NCBI RefSeq assembly: GCF_027923225.1
Contig: NZ_BSDI01000045.1
Coordinates: 1 to 64,000 of the forward strand
DNA from: Phytohabitans aurantiacus
Lineage (GTDB): Bacteria; Actinomycetota; Actinomycetes; Mycobacteriales; Micromonosporaceae
Length of the DNA: 64,000 nucleotides
Direction of reading: 5' to 3'
Shown here: piece after piece, positions 49,661 through 57,753 of the stretch
How positions within the stretch are numbered: the first letter of the stretch is position 1
Layout of the letters: each line of letters starts with the position of its first letter
Notes under the pieces: generated by a model
What the model was told of the DNA's origin: nothing
What the model saw: only the letters and a program-made list of their open reading frames with translations
Databases searched by the model: none
Made by a program: the position numbers and the translations under genes

Positions 49661-50261
49661 TGGGAAAGTCGAAATACGTGTCCGGGTAGGGCTCGTCGCT
49701 CAGTGTGTAATGCCACCACTCGCAGTCGTACGCGTTGAAGCCGCACGCCTCCATGATGGAACGCAGGCACTGACGGTTTCCCGCTTCGACGTGCGTGATT
49801 CCCGTCGCTCCGTGATGCGAGATCGGATCCATCAGGTCGTAGTCGCCGCCCATGGGAACGAGCTCGCCCGTGCCCAAATGAAAGAGCGTCAGGTCGACGG
49901 TGCCGCCCCGGCTGTGACCCGACCTGGCGGCGACGTACCCCTTGTCGAACATCTCGGCCCTGTCGATATTCGGGTAGTGCCTCGGCTTCGTCCGGCCGTC
50001 TTCCGGCTGTTTCGACCAGCGCAGAAAGCAGTCGACGGCGCGCTGCGGGCGATACCCGTCCCAGAGCAGCAGGCCGAAGCCACGGCTGGCGGCCTTTTCC
50101 CGAACCTCTTCCAGGGCCGCGCATAGGGCCCTCGTGCCGACGATCCGATTCGCCAGGTATCCGTCGACCGGCCGGCCGGTGAAGTTGTCCCAGGTGGCGT
50201 ACTTGGCGTCCCACCGTATTCCGGGTACCTGCTCGTCGACGAAGACGAAGTCATTTCTCAT
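49653..50261 (-). CDS. vanX: D-Ala-D-Ala dipeptidase VanX
   Basis: A 202-residue zinc dipeptidase that hydrolyses D-Ala-D-Ala, so that only D-Ala-D-Lac enters peptidoglycan precursors. Zinc and catalytic residues fall at the same numbers as in enterococcal VanX: R71 (WDGYRPQRA), H116 and D123 (SGHSRGGTVDLTL), E181 and H184 (CEWWHYTL). No signal peptide, as expected for the cytoplasmic enzyme. Overlaps the end of vanA by 11 nt; last gene of vanHAX. Confidence 0.93.
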   Translation of the reverse strand: MRNDFVFVDEQVPGIRWDAKYATWDNFTGRPVDGYLANRIVGTRALCAALEEVREKAASRGFGLLLWDGYRPQRAVDCFLRWSKQPEDGRTKPRHYPNIDRAEMFDKGYVAARSGHSRGGTVDLTLFHLGTGELVPMGGDYDLMDPISHHGATGITHVEAGNRQCLRSIMEACGFNAYDCEWWHYTLSDEPYPDTYFDFPIR

Positions 50262-51297
50262 CGTCGGTCGCCTTCAGCGCCAACGACACCAGCCGGTCGA
50301 TCACCTCGGCGAGCGGCAGCCCCGCGGCCGCCATCATCCGGGGATAGCGGCTGTACGAGGTCATGCCGGGCAGGGTGTTGACCTCGTTGAGGACCACCTT
50401 TCCGTCCGCCTTGAGAAACAGGTCCACCCGCGCCAGTCCCCTGCATCCCAGGGCGCGATATACGGCCTTCGCTGTCTCCTGGACGAGCGAACGTGACTCC
50501 GGGGAGATGTCGGCGGGCACGATCGCCGTCGAGTTCTCGGAGCCGGTTTCGGGCGCTGCCTCCTGATGGATCCTGAAGAAGCCGTGAGACAGCGCGATCC
50601 GATCCACCTCGCCCGCGATCAGGTCCGGATCGTTTCCCAGGATCGCGCATCCGACCTCGCTGCCGGCGACGGCCTCTTCGATCAGCACCTTCGAGTCGTA
50701 CCGTCGCGCGGCGCGCACCGCATCCGGCAGGTCTTCCCTTCGAGACACCATGGTGACGCCGAAGGACGAACCCGAGCGGGCCGGCTTCACGAAGACGGGA
50801 TAGGTAAGCCGGTCGGGATCGACACTCCCGCCCGCCATGACGGTCCAGAAATTCGGTGTGGCGATACCGGCGTTTCTGGCGACGAGGTAGGCCAGTGACT
50901 TGTCCATGCACAGCGTCGAGCTTTGGATGTCGCAGCCGGCGTACGGAATGCCGGAAAGCTCGAGCAGGCCCTGTATCGCGCCGTCTTCGCCGAGCTTGCC
51001 GTGCAGGACGGGCAGCACCAGGTCCAGACCGATCGCCTCGTACTGCCCCTTCTCCAGAACGAGCAGCCCGGGGGCGCTCCGGTCCGGTGACAGCACGGCT
51101 GTGCGACAGTCGCCGTTCTCCCAGCCCACGTCGGGACCGTCACACAGTTTCCAGGCACCACTCGTCGTGATCCCGACGTAGAACGGCTCATACTTCCCGG
51201 TATCGAGGTGCTTGGCGACCTCTCGCGCCGACTTGACGGACACGGGATGCTCCTCGGAACAGCCCCCGAACAGAACCGCGATCTTCAACCTACCCAC
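50251..51297 (-). CDS. vanA: D-alanine--D-lactate ligase VanA-type
   Basis: A 348-residue ATP-grasp ligase joining D-Ala to D-lactate for glycopeptide-resistant cell wall. KIAVLFGGCSEEHPVSVKSA, LHGKLGEDGAIQGLLELSGI, PVFVKPARSGSSFGVTMVSR, GCRGLARVDLFLKADGKVVL and NEVNTLPGMTSYSRYPRMMA follow VanA closely. FRIHQEAAPE puts His at position 244, the VanA residue linked to D-lactate preference; ordinary Ddl enzymes have Tyr in that place. GTG start, overlapping vanH by 8 nt. Cytoplasmic. Actinomycete vanA genes usually serve self-protection or defence against producers. Confidence 0.93.
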   Translation of the reverse strand: MGRLKIAVLFGGCSEEHPVSVKSAREVAKHLDTGKYEPFYVGITTSGAWKLCDGPDVGWENGDCRTAVLSPDRSAPGLLVLEKGQYEAIGLDLVLPVLHGKLGEDGAIQGLLELSGIPYAGCDIQSSTLCMDKSLAYLVARNAGIATPNFWTVMAGGSVDPDRLTYPVFVKPARSGSSFGVTMVSRREDLPDAVRAARRYDSKVLIEEAVAGSEVGCAILGNDPDLIAGEVDRIALSHGFFRIHQEAAPETGSENSTAIVPADISPESRSLVQETAKAVYRALGCRGLARVDLFLKADGKVVLNEVNTLPGMTSYSRYPRMMAAAGLPLAEVIDRLVSLALKATDDEK

Positions 51298-52252
51298 GCT
51301 GACCCCCGTTGACGAACCTCAGGCAACTGACGACGGAATTCTCGACGGTGTCACGCAGCGCGTGATCCGTGTAATAGGCGGTGTGCGGGCTGATGACGAC
51401 GTTCGGCAGTTGCTGCAGCCGCAGCAGCGGTTTGCAGTCAACGGGGTTGGTCCGGCGGTCGGCGTAGAATATGCCTTCCTCACCTTCGATGACGTCCAAC
51501 GCCGCCCCTCCCAGCCTGCCGCTTTCCAGCGCCGAGATGAGCGCCTCGGTGTCCACAAGCGACCCACGCCCGGTGTTGACGACGAACGCTCCACGTTTCA
51601 TCCGACCGATACGCTGACGATCCAGCAGATGGTGTGTTTCCGCGTTGAGTGGCGTATGCAGCGTGACAATGTCACTGCGCCGCAGCAACTCGTCGAGAGA
51701 AACGTCATCGTCATTGGCGTTTTTACCGTGGGCCAGTACGCGGCAGCCAAAGCCGCGCAGCCTGTCCATCACCGCCGAGCCGATGCGCCCCGTGCCGACC
51801 ACCCCAACGGTCAGGTCGCGCAGTTCTCTTCCGCGTACGTCGTTCAACCGGAAGTCATGAGCGTCGGCCCGACTAATGATCGACTTCGCGTCTCGCACCA
51901 CCATCAGCATCAACATCAACGTGTAGTCGGCGACGCCGTCGGGCGAGTAGGTGATGTTTTCGACGCGGATACCCACGCTCTCCGCGTACTCCACGTTGAT
52001 GTGGTCGTAGCCGATGCTTCGCGTCGAGATGTACCTCACGCCGGCCTGGCTCAGCGCGAGAAGCGTGGAATCCGTGACCCGGGTCTTGTGACCGACGCTG
52101 ACACACCGATTCCCGAACGCCAGGTCGACGTTCGCTTCGGAAACCGGGGCGCGGGTGATCGTCGGGATGACGCCGAAACGAGGTGCGACCTCCCGGAACA
52201 AGTCGGCCTCGTCCTGGGCGCACCCGTAAATCGTCATCACCATTCTGGTCAT
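51290..52252 (-). CDS. vanH: D-lactate dehydrogenase VanH
   Basis: A 320-residue D-2-hydroxyacid dehydrogenase that reduces pyruvate to the D-lactate used by VanA. Family features: MTIYGCAQDEADLFREVAPR, the substrate loop TRSIGYDHINVEYAESVGI, SPDGVADYTLMLMLMVVRDA, the NAD fold LTVGVVGTGRIGSAVMDRL, GAFVVNTGRGSLVDTEALIS and the catalytic His in VISPHTAYYTDHALRDTVEN. ATG 52252 is taken as start; a GTG two codons earlier is possible. First gene of vanHAX. It is divergent from an AraC gene (80-nt gap); no vanR or vanS is present in the window. Confidence 0.92.
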   Translation of the reverse strand: MTRMVMTIYGCAQDEADLFREVAPRFGVIPTITRAPVSEANVDLAFGNRCVSVGHKTRVTDSTLLALSQAGVRYISTRSIGYDHINVEYAESVGIRVENITYSPDGVADYTLMLMLMVVRDAKSIISRADAHDFRLNDVRGRELRDLTVGVVGTGRIGSAVMDRLRGFGCRVLAHGKNANDDDVSLDELLRRSDIVTLHTPLNAETHHLLDRQRIGRMKRGAFVVNTGRGSLVDTEALISALESGRLGGAALDVIEGEEGIFYADRRTNPVDCKPLLRLQQLPNVVISPHTAYYTDHALRDTVENSVVSCLRFVNGGQRG

Positions 52253-52332
52253 GCGCACAGTCAAGGCGGCGCCGTGTTGCCAGCACGTATGTGGTTTTCG
52301 ATACGCGGACGATATGCGCGAGGATGGCGGGT

Positions 52333-53163
52333 GTGGAGTCCTACATCGAGCGTCCGCCCCTGCCGGCACTGGTCGGCGTGGTGCGGACGGTCTGGATCCA
52401 GCGCACCGGTGGCGTGGCGTACGTGCAACGACACCTGCCCACGGGCGGGGTCGAGATGCACTTTCCGATCGGTGGCGCTCCGCAGCTCGTCGGTCCGCTG
52501 ACCGGTCCGGAGATCGAGGTCATTCCGCCGCACACCACGGTGGTGGGTGTCCGGTTCCAACCAGGGACCGCGCCGCCGCTTCCGACCGGGCTCGACGACC
52601 TGGTGGACCAGCGCCTGAGCCTCGCGGAGCTATGGGGCGGCTCGGTGGACCGCCTCGTGGAGGCGATGGCCGGAGCCGGCACGGCTGAGCGGGCGCTCAA
52701 GGCGCTGCAGGCCCACCTCCTGCTGGAGTTCCGGAGCGTGGGCGTGGATCCGCTGGTACGCGAGGCCGCCAAGGCACTCATGCCATGGCACCCGGTCAAC
52801 ATCGACGCTGTGGCCGCCCACCTGGCACTCTCCGCCAGCCAGTTGCGCCGCCGCTGCCTGCACGCCGTGGGGCTGAGTCCGAAGGTCCTCCAGCGGACCT
52901 TGCGGTTCCAGGGCTTCCTCGCGCTGGCTCAGGCCGGCGCCACCGCCTCCGGCCGGCGCGGTGCGGACGGCATGGCGGGGCTCGCGGTCGACGTGGGGTA
53001 CGCCGACCAGGCACACCTGAGCCGGGAATGCCTTCGCCTGACCGGTCTCACCCCGCGCCGGCTGCTCGGCGGCGACCTCGACCGGTGCGCCTGCGGCCAC
53101 GAGCACTCCGCCTCCTACCGGCCCTTCCTCGCCTCCCGCGGCCGGCCACCACTGCGCGCCTGA
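52333..53163 (+). CDS. AraC-family transcriptional regulator
   Basis: A 276-residue regulator with an N-terminal effector domain (RTVWIQRTGGVAYVQRHLPT, HFPIGGAPQLVGPLTGPEIE) of the DUF6597/AraC-associated type. The C-terminal double HTH reads VNIDAVAAHLALSASQLRRR, LSPKVLQRTLRFQGFLALAQ, then GLAVDVGYADQAHLSRECLR and LTGLTPRRLLGGD. The GTG at 52333 follows GAGG. Divergent from vanH but of a family not known to control van genes; a role on the downstream reductase remnant or epimerase is equally possible. Confidence 0.86.
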   Translation: MESYIERPPLPALVGVVRTVWIQRTGGVAYVQRHLPTGGVEMHFPIGGAPQLVGPLTGPEIEVIPPHTTVVGVRFQPGTAPPLPTGLDDLVDQRLSLAELWGGSVDRLVEAMAGAGTAERALKALQAHLLLEFRSVGVDPLVREAAKALMPWHPVNIDAVAAHLALSASQLRRRCLHAVGLSPKVLQRTLRFQGFLALAQAGATASGRRGADGMAGLAVDVGYADQAHLSRECLRLTGLTPRRLLGGDLDRCACGHEHSASYRPFLASRGRPPLRA

Positions 53164-53215
53164 GCCCGCGCGATTCGTTCAAGACCGGTCGCCGCGCCGC
53201 CCATAGCTTCGAGGC

Positions 53216-53359
53216 ATGAAGGTACTCAGCGCCCACGCCGTATCGGTCGACGGCTACATCGGTGGCCGCACTCCCGACGGCGTCGAGGAGTTCGGACGCG
53301 GATCCGGTGACGCCATCGCCGCGGCCCGCGAAGCGGCCGGCGACAAGGTGGTCCGATGA
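53216..53359 (+). pseudogene. Remnant of a DHFR/RibD-like reductase gene
   Basis: A 47-codon frame, MKVLSAHAVSVDGYIGGRTP, then DGVEEFGRGSGDAIAAAREA and AGDKVVR. The first 18 residues match the start of RibD C-terminal-type reductases (family proteins about 190 residues); DAIAAAREAAGDK matches a segment normally near residue 115-130. An in-frame internal deletion of about 90 residues plus loss of the C-terminal half is inferred. The stop overlaps the epimerase start by ATGA, so the remnant may still act as a leader coupling translation of that gene. Confidence 0.7.
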
Positions 53360-54276
53360 TCCTCGTCACCGGAGGGCTGGGCATGATCGGCGCGCACACC
53401 GCCCGCGCGCTCGTCGACCTCGGCCACGATGTCGTCGTCACCTCCCACCGCAGGGCGGAGGTCCCGTCGTTTCTCGCCGGCATGGTCAGCGTGGAGAACC
53501 TCGACGTCACCGACCGGGACGCCTTCCTCGCCCTCGCCGATCGCTACGACATCAGCGACATCGTCCACCTCGCCGGCACCATCCCCGGCGAGAACCCGGT
53601 CGACTTCTTCCGCGCGGACACGACCGGTCTGCTCAACGCGCTGGACGCCGCGCGCAGCTGGGGTGTACGCAGGTTCGCCGTCGCCAGCAGCATCGGTGTC
53701 TACATTGGCCGGAGCGAGATCCCCTGGCACGAGGAGCTCGCACTGCCCACCGCGGACCTGCCGCACCTGATCGTCGCCTTCAAGAAGGCCGTCGAGCCGC
53801 TCACCACCCACAGCCTCCAGGGCACCGGCGTCCAGCCGGTGATACTTCGGATCGGAAGCACCTGGGGACCGCTGATGGACCCGGAATCACCGTTCAACCC
53901 CATCCCGCCGTACATCAGCGCGATGCTCCGCGGCGATGGGCCGAAGCCGTTCTACGCCGACGACGGTGGCGACAGCTGCTACGCACCCGACGCCGGACGC
54001 GCGATCGCCCTGCTGACCACCGCGGAAACCCTGCGGCACGACACCTACAACGTCTCCAGCGGCCGGCCGTTCAGCAACCGTGACCTCGCGGAGGCCCTTC
54101 GGGCGATCACCCCCGACGCGCGGCTCGCCATCCTCCCTGGACGCCAGAACGGTCCCGGCGACGACCCCTACCTCGACATCAGCCGCCTCACCCACGACAC
54201 CGGCTTCGCGCCGGCCTTCGACGTCGCCGCGGCGGTCGCCCACTACGTCGCCTGGCGCGCCGACAACCCGCGCTAA
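53356..54276 (+). CDS. NAD-dependent epimerase/dehydratase family protein
   Basis: A 306-residue extended SDR. The NAD motif MILVTGGLGMIGAHTARALV starts at residue 1; further features are NLDVTDRDAFLAL, IVHLAGTIPGENPV, RRFAVASSIGVYIG and the substrate-side VILRIGSTWGPLMDPESPFN. The usual YxxxK is not evident: the stretch is LPHLIVAFKKAVEPLTTHSL, so the catalytic Tyr seems replaced. It overlaps the reductase remnant (ATGA). Its TAA stop codon is the left target duplication of a MITE that follows directly. Confidence 0.84.
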   Translation: MILVTGGLGMIGAHTARALVDLGHDVVVTSHRRAEVPSFLAGMVSVENLDVTDRDAFLALADRYDISDIVHLAGTIPGENPVDFFRADTTGLLNALDAARSWGVRRFAVASSIGVYIGRSEIPWHEELALPTADLPHLIVAFKKAVEPLTTHSLQGTGVQPVILRIGSTWGPLMDPESPFNPIPPYISAMLRGDGPKPFYADDGGDSCYAPDAGRAIALLTTAETLRHDTYNVSSGRPFSNRDLAEALRAITPDARLAILPGRQNGPGDDPYLDISRLTHDTGFAPAFDVAAAVAHYVAWRADNPR

Positions 54277-54439
54277 GAGCCTGGTAAATAACCCGCTGGC
54301 CGGCTACGGCGGGCCCAGACGACGACCGGCGGCGTTGCCGTTCCGTCCGGATACAACACCGGTATCCGAACAAAACGGCGCCTTGCCGGATCGCCGCCTG
54401 GACTCCGCCTCGCTCGGCCGGGGGTTATTTACCAGGCTC
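54277..54439. mobile_element. 163-bp MITE with perfect 18-bp terminal inverted repeats
   Basis: Ends GAGCCTGGTAAATAACCC and GGGTTATTTACCAGGCTC are perfect 18-bp inverted repeats. A TAA direct duplication flanks both ends (54274-54276 and 54440-54442), the TNA-type target site of IS5-group transposases. No transposase is encoded. A central hairpin, CGGATAC-N7-GTATCCG, lies at 54348-54368. The left TAA is also the stop codon of the epimerase gene, so insertion occurred exactly at the gene end. The gap from here to the next gene otherwise shows nothing clear. Confidence 0.88.
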
Positions 54440-54617
54440 TAAACCCCGTGCATTCACCCTCGATCGATGCGGATCTCCTTGATCGACGGCCGGGGCACAT
54501 CACCGCGGAACAGCCCCAGCCCGACCAAGCAGGCCAACTTTTTCGGCGACCGGCGTGTCGGCCGGCGTGTCGCCTGGCGGGGCAACGATCACCGCACAAA
54601 CGTACGAGAATCAATGT

Positions 54618-55856
54618 GTGCGGGAAACGTTGGAGCAGCTCAGGGAGATCGCCGGCCACTGCGCCGGCACCCCAGTGTGGTCGCTGCCCGACACCGACCT
54701 CATCGACGCGGTCCACACAGTGCACGACGCCGAACAGATGCTCGCCGCGATCAAACTCCACCTGATCCGCGAGATCGACGGCCGCAACCTACCCATCACG
54801 CAGCAGGCCGCCAGCACCGCCGTCTGGCTCCGCGAACGCCTCCATGTCAGCATCCACACCGCCCGCCGCACCGTCGACCTGGCCCAGGCGTTGGATAGGC
54901 GGCCGGTGCTGGACACGGCACTGTCAAGCGGCACTATCAACGTCGAACAAGCCCACATCGTCGCCAAGACCATTCACGACCTGGCCGACGAGAATCCGGC
55001 GGATGTGGTGGACCTCGCCGAGAAAACGTTGATCGCGGACTTCGCAGACTGGGAGCCGGCCACCTTCCGCAAGGCCGCGGAGCGAATCCTGGCACATGTG
55101 GCACCGGAAGCGGCCGACGAAGCCGACCGACGCGCGGCCGAACGAGACGAGAAACGCGCCCAACGGACACGGGCGTTCACCCTGACCAACAACGGCGACG
55201 GCCGCTACCGAGTCACCGGCTGGCTCGACGCCGAAGCCGCCGCCATCGTCAACGCCGCCCTCGACCCACTATGCAAACCCGACCTCGAACGCACACCGGC
55301 CCAACGCCGCGCCGACGCACTCGTCGAGGTATGCCGGCTAGCGCTACACACCGAGCAGCTACCGGACAACGGCGGAGACCGGCCACAGGTCGCGGTCACC
55401 GTGCCGTACGACGTGGTGCGTAAAGAACTGGGCGTCGGGCAGCTCGACACCGGCGAACGACTCACCGCGGAGCAGGTGCGACGGCTGGCCTGCGACGCCC
55501 ACATCCTGCCCATCGTGCTCGGTGGGCAGGGACAGATCCTCGACGTCGGACAGCAACGACGGCTGTTCACCGGACCACTGCGACGGGCGCTGGTTGTGCG
55601 GGATGGTGGATGTGCCTTCCCCGGCTGCGACCGACCACCACAGTGGTGCGACGGCCACCACATTCGGCACTGGACAGACGGCGGCGACACCGCGCTGAAC
55701 AACGGCGTGTTGTTGTGTGGATACCATCACCGGCTCATCCACCGCGGAGAGTGGGAAGTGCGGATGGCCGACGATGGTCGACCCGAGTTCATTCCACCAC
55801 CCTATGTGGACAGCGAGCGGCGACCCCGCCGCAACATCTACCACCGGCGGACGTGA
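54618..55856 (+). CDS. DUF222 / HNH endonuclease-domain protein
   Basis: About 412 residues. An N-terminal DUF222 (13E12-repeat-like) helical domain has ETLEQLREIAGHCAGTPVW, AVWLRERLHVSIHTARRTVD and ALSSGTINVEQAHIVAKTIH; a short middle domain has GWLDAEAAAIVNAALDPLCK. The C-terminal HNH nuclease is VVRDGGCAFPGCDRPPQWCD, then GHHIRHWTDGGDTALNNGVL and LCGYHHRLIHRGEW, with Cys pairs for zinc and the catalytic His. Such multi-copy genes are mobile in actinobacteria; the role is unknown. Start at GTG 54618 or upstream GTG 54555. A MITE sits just before it. Confidence 0.85.
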   Translation: MRETLEQLREIAGHCAGTPVWSLPDTDLIDAVHTVHDAEQMLAAIKLHLIREIDGRNLPITQQAASTAVWLRERLHVSIHTARRTVDLAQALDRRPVLDTALSSGTINVEQAHIVAKTIHDLADENPADVVDLAEKTLIADFADWEPATFRKAAERILAHVAPEAADEADRRAAERDEKRAQRTRAFTLTNNGDGRYRVTGWLDAEAAAIVNAALDPLCKPDLERTPAQRRADALVEVCRLALHTEQLPDNGGDRPQVAVTVPYDVVRKELGVGQLDTGERLTAEQVRRLACDAHILPIVLGGQGQILDVGQQRRLFTGPLRRALVVRDGGCAFPGCDRPPQWCDGHHIRHWTDGGDTALNNGVLLCGYHHRLIHRGEWEVRMADDGRPEFIPPPYVDSERRPRRNIYHRRT

Positions 55857-56030
55857 CGTCAACACCCACCCTTTGCGGCCACGCCGGTTGGCCAAACGCG
55901 TCCGGCAGATACGGCAGCGCCACCACGGCGTGCCGCCGCGCAAAGTCACCACAGGCTAGGCGATCCGCGGAGCGCGGTCGAGCAGCCATGTATGGGTGCC
56001 GCTGAAGGCTCCGGCTTGCGTGGCCGCGGT

Positions 56031-56060
56031 GCCCTCGCCGCGCCAGGACCTGGCGAGGGC
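56031..56060. terminator. Strong hairpin downstream of HNH gene
   Basis: GCCCTCGCC and GGCGAGGGC form a perfect 9-bp stem; the loop contains a further CCAGG-A-CCTGG. It is 174 nt after the HNH stop in a stretch (55857-56140) that otherwise holds no recognisable gene. Terminator or structured RNA. Confidence 0.4.
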
Positions 56061-56140
56061 CGAGTGTGGCTACCGCTCTACCGTCGTCAAACGCCCGGGT
56101 GTGCGCTCCAGAGGGCATCGGTCGACGTGTGGGTGCGGGC

Positions 56141-56236
56141 ATGAGGCTGCGCGACGCCTCTGGGCGGCTGGTAGCAAGGGTGCGCATGCTGGCCGCCGCC
56201 GGACTGGCGCTGGAGGTACTGCGCAGCGACCGATGA
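56141..56236 (+). CDS. Possible small ORF (31 aa), upstream of a pair
   Basis: MRLRDASGRLVARVRMLAAA then GLALEVLRSDR: a short amphipathic, Arg-rich peptide. Its stop overlaps the next ATG as ATGA, the arrangement seen for coupled genes. No RBS is convincing and no family is recognised; it may be chance. Confidence 0.25.
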   Translation: MRLRDASGRLVARVRMLAAAGLALEVLRSDR

Positions 56237-56385
56237 GGCCGCCGCCCCTAGGCGACACGAGATTCCTGTGCGACGAAGTCATCACGGCGCTGCGGCAGGA
56301 TGGCGACGGCGTCGAGGGCATCTTTGAGCACGCCACCCCGCGCCAGCTCGGGCTGGTCGTCGACGCGGACGGGCTGGCCAGGTAG
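56233..56385 (+). CDS. Possible small ORF (50 aa)
   Basis: MRPPPLGDTRFLCDEVITAL, RQDGDGVEGIFEHATPRQLG, LVVDADGLAR. The composition (balanced Asp/Glu/Arg, helical DEVITALRQDG) looks protein-like, and the frame is coupled to the preceding short ORF by ATGA. It could be the end of a lost gene. No family recognised. Confidence 0.3.
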   Translation: MRPPPLGDTRFLCDEVITALRQDGDGVEGIFEHATPRQLGLVVDADGLAR

Positions 56386-56405
56386 GCCGACCGCGACAGA
56401 AACCC

Positions 56406-57281
56406 TTAGAGGCCGTGTACTCGACCGAGGAAGTCGCGCATCAGGGCGACCACCTCGTCGAGATGCGTCTCCAGCAGCCAGTGCCCGCCGTCGAGCAGAT
56501 GCAGTTCGGCGTCGGGCAGGTCGCGCAGGTAGGCATGAGCGGCGCCCGCGGGCATGTACCCGTCGTGCGGACCCCAGACGATCAGCGTGGGCGGCCGATG
56601 CTCCCGCAGGTACTTCTGCTGGCGCGGAAACCAGTCGACCGTGGAGCGCTGGTCGGCGAGGAGGTGGACGAGGTTGTCCGGTCCGGGTGGCCGGCCCACC
56701 TGCGCCCAGGACAGCGTCCACAGGTCCGGGCTGATGCGCTCGACGATCGCGGCCGGCACCTCACCGACGAACTCGTCCCGGAACCCCTCCTCCGACACGT
56801 GCTCGGCGATCGACGCCAGCGCTCGTGGGCTCGGGTCGGCCCACATCCGCTTGAGCGGCTCGTACTTCGGGCCATGCTGGTCCTCGTAGATGTCGCCGTT
56901 CTGGATGACCAGCGCGGCGACCCGGTCCGGCGCGCTCATCGCGAGCCGCAGCCCGAACTGCGAGCCGTAGTCCTGAAGGTAGATGGCGTACCGGCTCAGG
57001 CCGAGCACGACCGTGAACCGCTCCAGAAACTCGGCGTACGCGTCGAACGTGTATGCGAACCGCCGCCGGTCGGCTCGCGTGTAGCCGAAACCCGGCAGGT
57101 CCGGTGCGACCAGGCGCCAGCGGTCACCGAGCCTGGGCATGAGGTTGCGAAACTGGAACGACGACGACGGATAGCCGTGGGGCAGCAACACCACCGGCGC
57201 GTCCGCAGGGCCAGCCTCCCGATAGAAGGTCGAGATTCCATCGACGTCCACGGTGCGATGCGCGACTGGAGACTCGATCAT
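56406..57281 (-). CDS. Alpha/beta hydrolase (epoxide hydrolase type)
   Basis: A 291-residue alpha/beta-hydrolase. VVLLPHGYPSSSFQFRNLMP is the HGxP oxyanion motif; the nucleophile elbow IYLQDYGSQFGLRLAMSAPD carries Asp instead of Ser, as in epoxide hydrolases and haloalkane dehalogenases. The lid region is at about 140-215, an acid candidate lies in VWGPHDGYMPAGAA, and the His is in LLDGGHWLLETHLDEV. ATG 57281 is preferred to an upstream GTG because of AGG spacing. Cytoplasmic. The substrate, an epoxide or haloalkane, is open. Confidence 0.86.
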   Translation of the reverse strand: MIESPVAHRTVDVDGISTFYREAGPADAPVVLLPHGYPSSSFQFRNLMPRLGDRWRLVAPDLPGFGYTRADRRRFAYTFDAYAEFLERFTVVLGLSRYAIYLQDYGSQFGLRLAMSAPDRVAALVIQNGDIYEDQHGPKYEPLKRMWADPSPRALASIAEHVSEEGFRDEFVGEVPAAIVERISPDLWTLSWAQVGRPPGPDNLVHLLADQRSTVDWFPRQQKYLREHRPPTLIVWGPHDGYMPAGAAHAYLRDLPDAELHLLDGGHWLLETHLDEVVALMRDFLGRVHGL

Positions 57282-57342
57282 AAGAACACCTGTCTCCGCC
57301 ACGCCAGCCGATAAACCACACCAACGCCGCCCGACCAGGGGT

Positions 57343-57354
57343 GTTCGCGCGAAC
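57343..57354. promoter_or_regulatory. Perfect 12-bp palindrome in divergent promoter
   Basis: GTTCGCGCGAAC between the alpha/beta hydrolase and the 117-residue protein gene, 62 and 37 nt from their starts. It is the inverse arrangement of a LexA box (GAAC...GTTC), so not an SOS site; the regulator is unknown. Confidence 0.4.
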
Positions 57355-57390
57355 GGTGTTGCCGACCGGCTGCCTGGGTAAAAGCGGGTA

Positions 57391-57744
57391 ATGGCCTCCT
57401 ACTCGGTGAACAAGGCAGCGGTGGCCCACGCTCGGCAGTTGATCGAATCGCACCAGTACGTGCTGGACAGCGACTGGGGCGAGGCGCAGCCGGACGCCAA
57501 GGCGCAGAACGACTACTTGGCCAAGCACTCGTGGGACGAGTTCGCGCGCTGGCATCTGGGGCTGACCGATGGCGCCACGGACGACACGAAGGGGCGGTAC
57601 GCCTTCGTCTACGGCGACCTGCGGCGCCTGCACCGCACCGGCCTGATCGCCTGCGTGTACCGCGCCTCCGAGTGGCGGCACAAGGACGTCGAGTTGGCCG
57701 CGCACGACCTGCTACAGCACCTGGACCAGATCAGCAGCCGCTGA
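57391..57744 (+). CDS. Conserved actinobacterial protein, unknown function
   Basis: A 117-residue soluble protein, Trp/His/Tyr-rich: VNKAAVAHARQLIESHQYVL, DSDWGEAQPDAKAQNDYLAK, HSWDEFARWHLGLTDGATDD, YAFVYGDLRRLHRTGLIACV and YRASEWRHKDVELAAHDLLQ. The dense conserved aromatic pattern and composition look like a real, compact alpha-helical family found in many actinomycetes, but no function is known to me. Single gene, divergent from the hydrolase and 9 nt from the facing AraC gene's stop. Confidence 0.78.
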   Translation: MASYSVNKAAVAHARQLIESHQYVLDSDWGEAQPDAKAQNDYLAKHSWDEFARWHLGLTDGATDDTKGRYAFVYGDLRRLHRTGLIACVYRASEWRHKDVELAAHDLLQHLDQISSR

Positions 57745-57753
57745 CCGAGGCGC

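Noticed and set aside
52333..53163. AraC gene as the van operon regulator
   Set aside because: It is divergent from vanH, but no shared palindrome was found in the 80-nt gap and AraC proteins are not known for this role; left as a possibility only.
55857..56140. Hidden gene after the HNH gene
   Set aside because: Frames here are short, lack RBS and motifs; only a hairpin could be supported.
57343..57354. SOS/LexA box
   Set aside because: The palindrome GTTCGCGCGAAC has the half-sites in the opposite order to GAAC-N4-GTTC.
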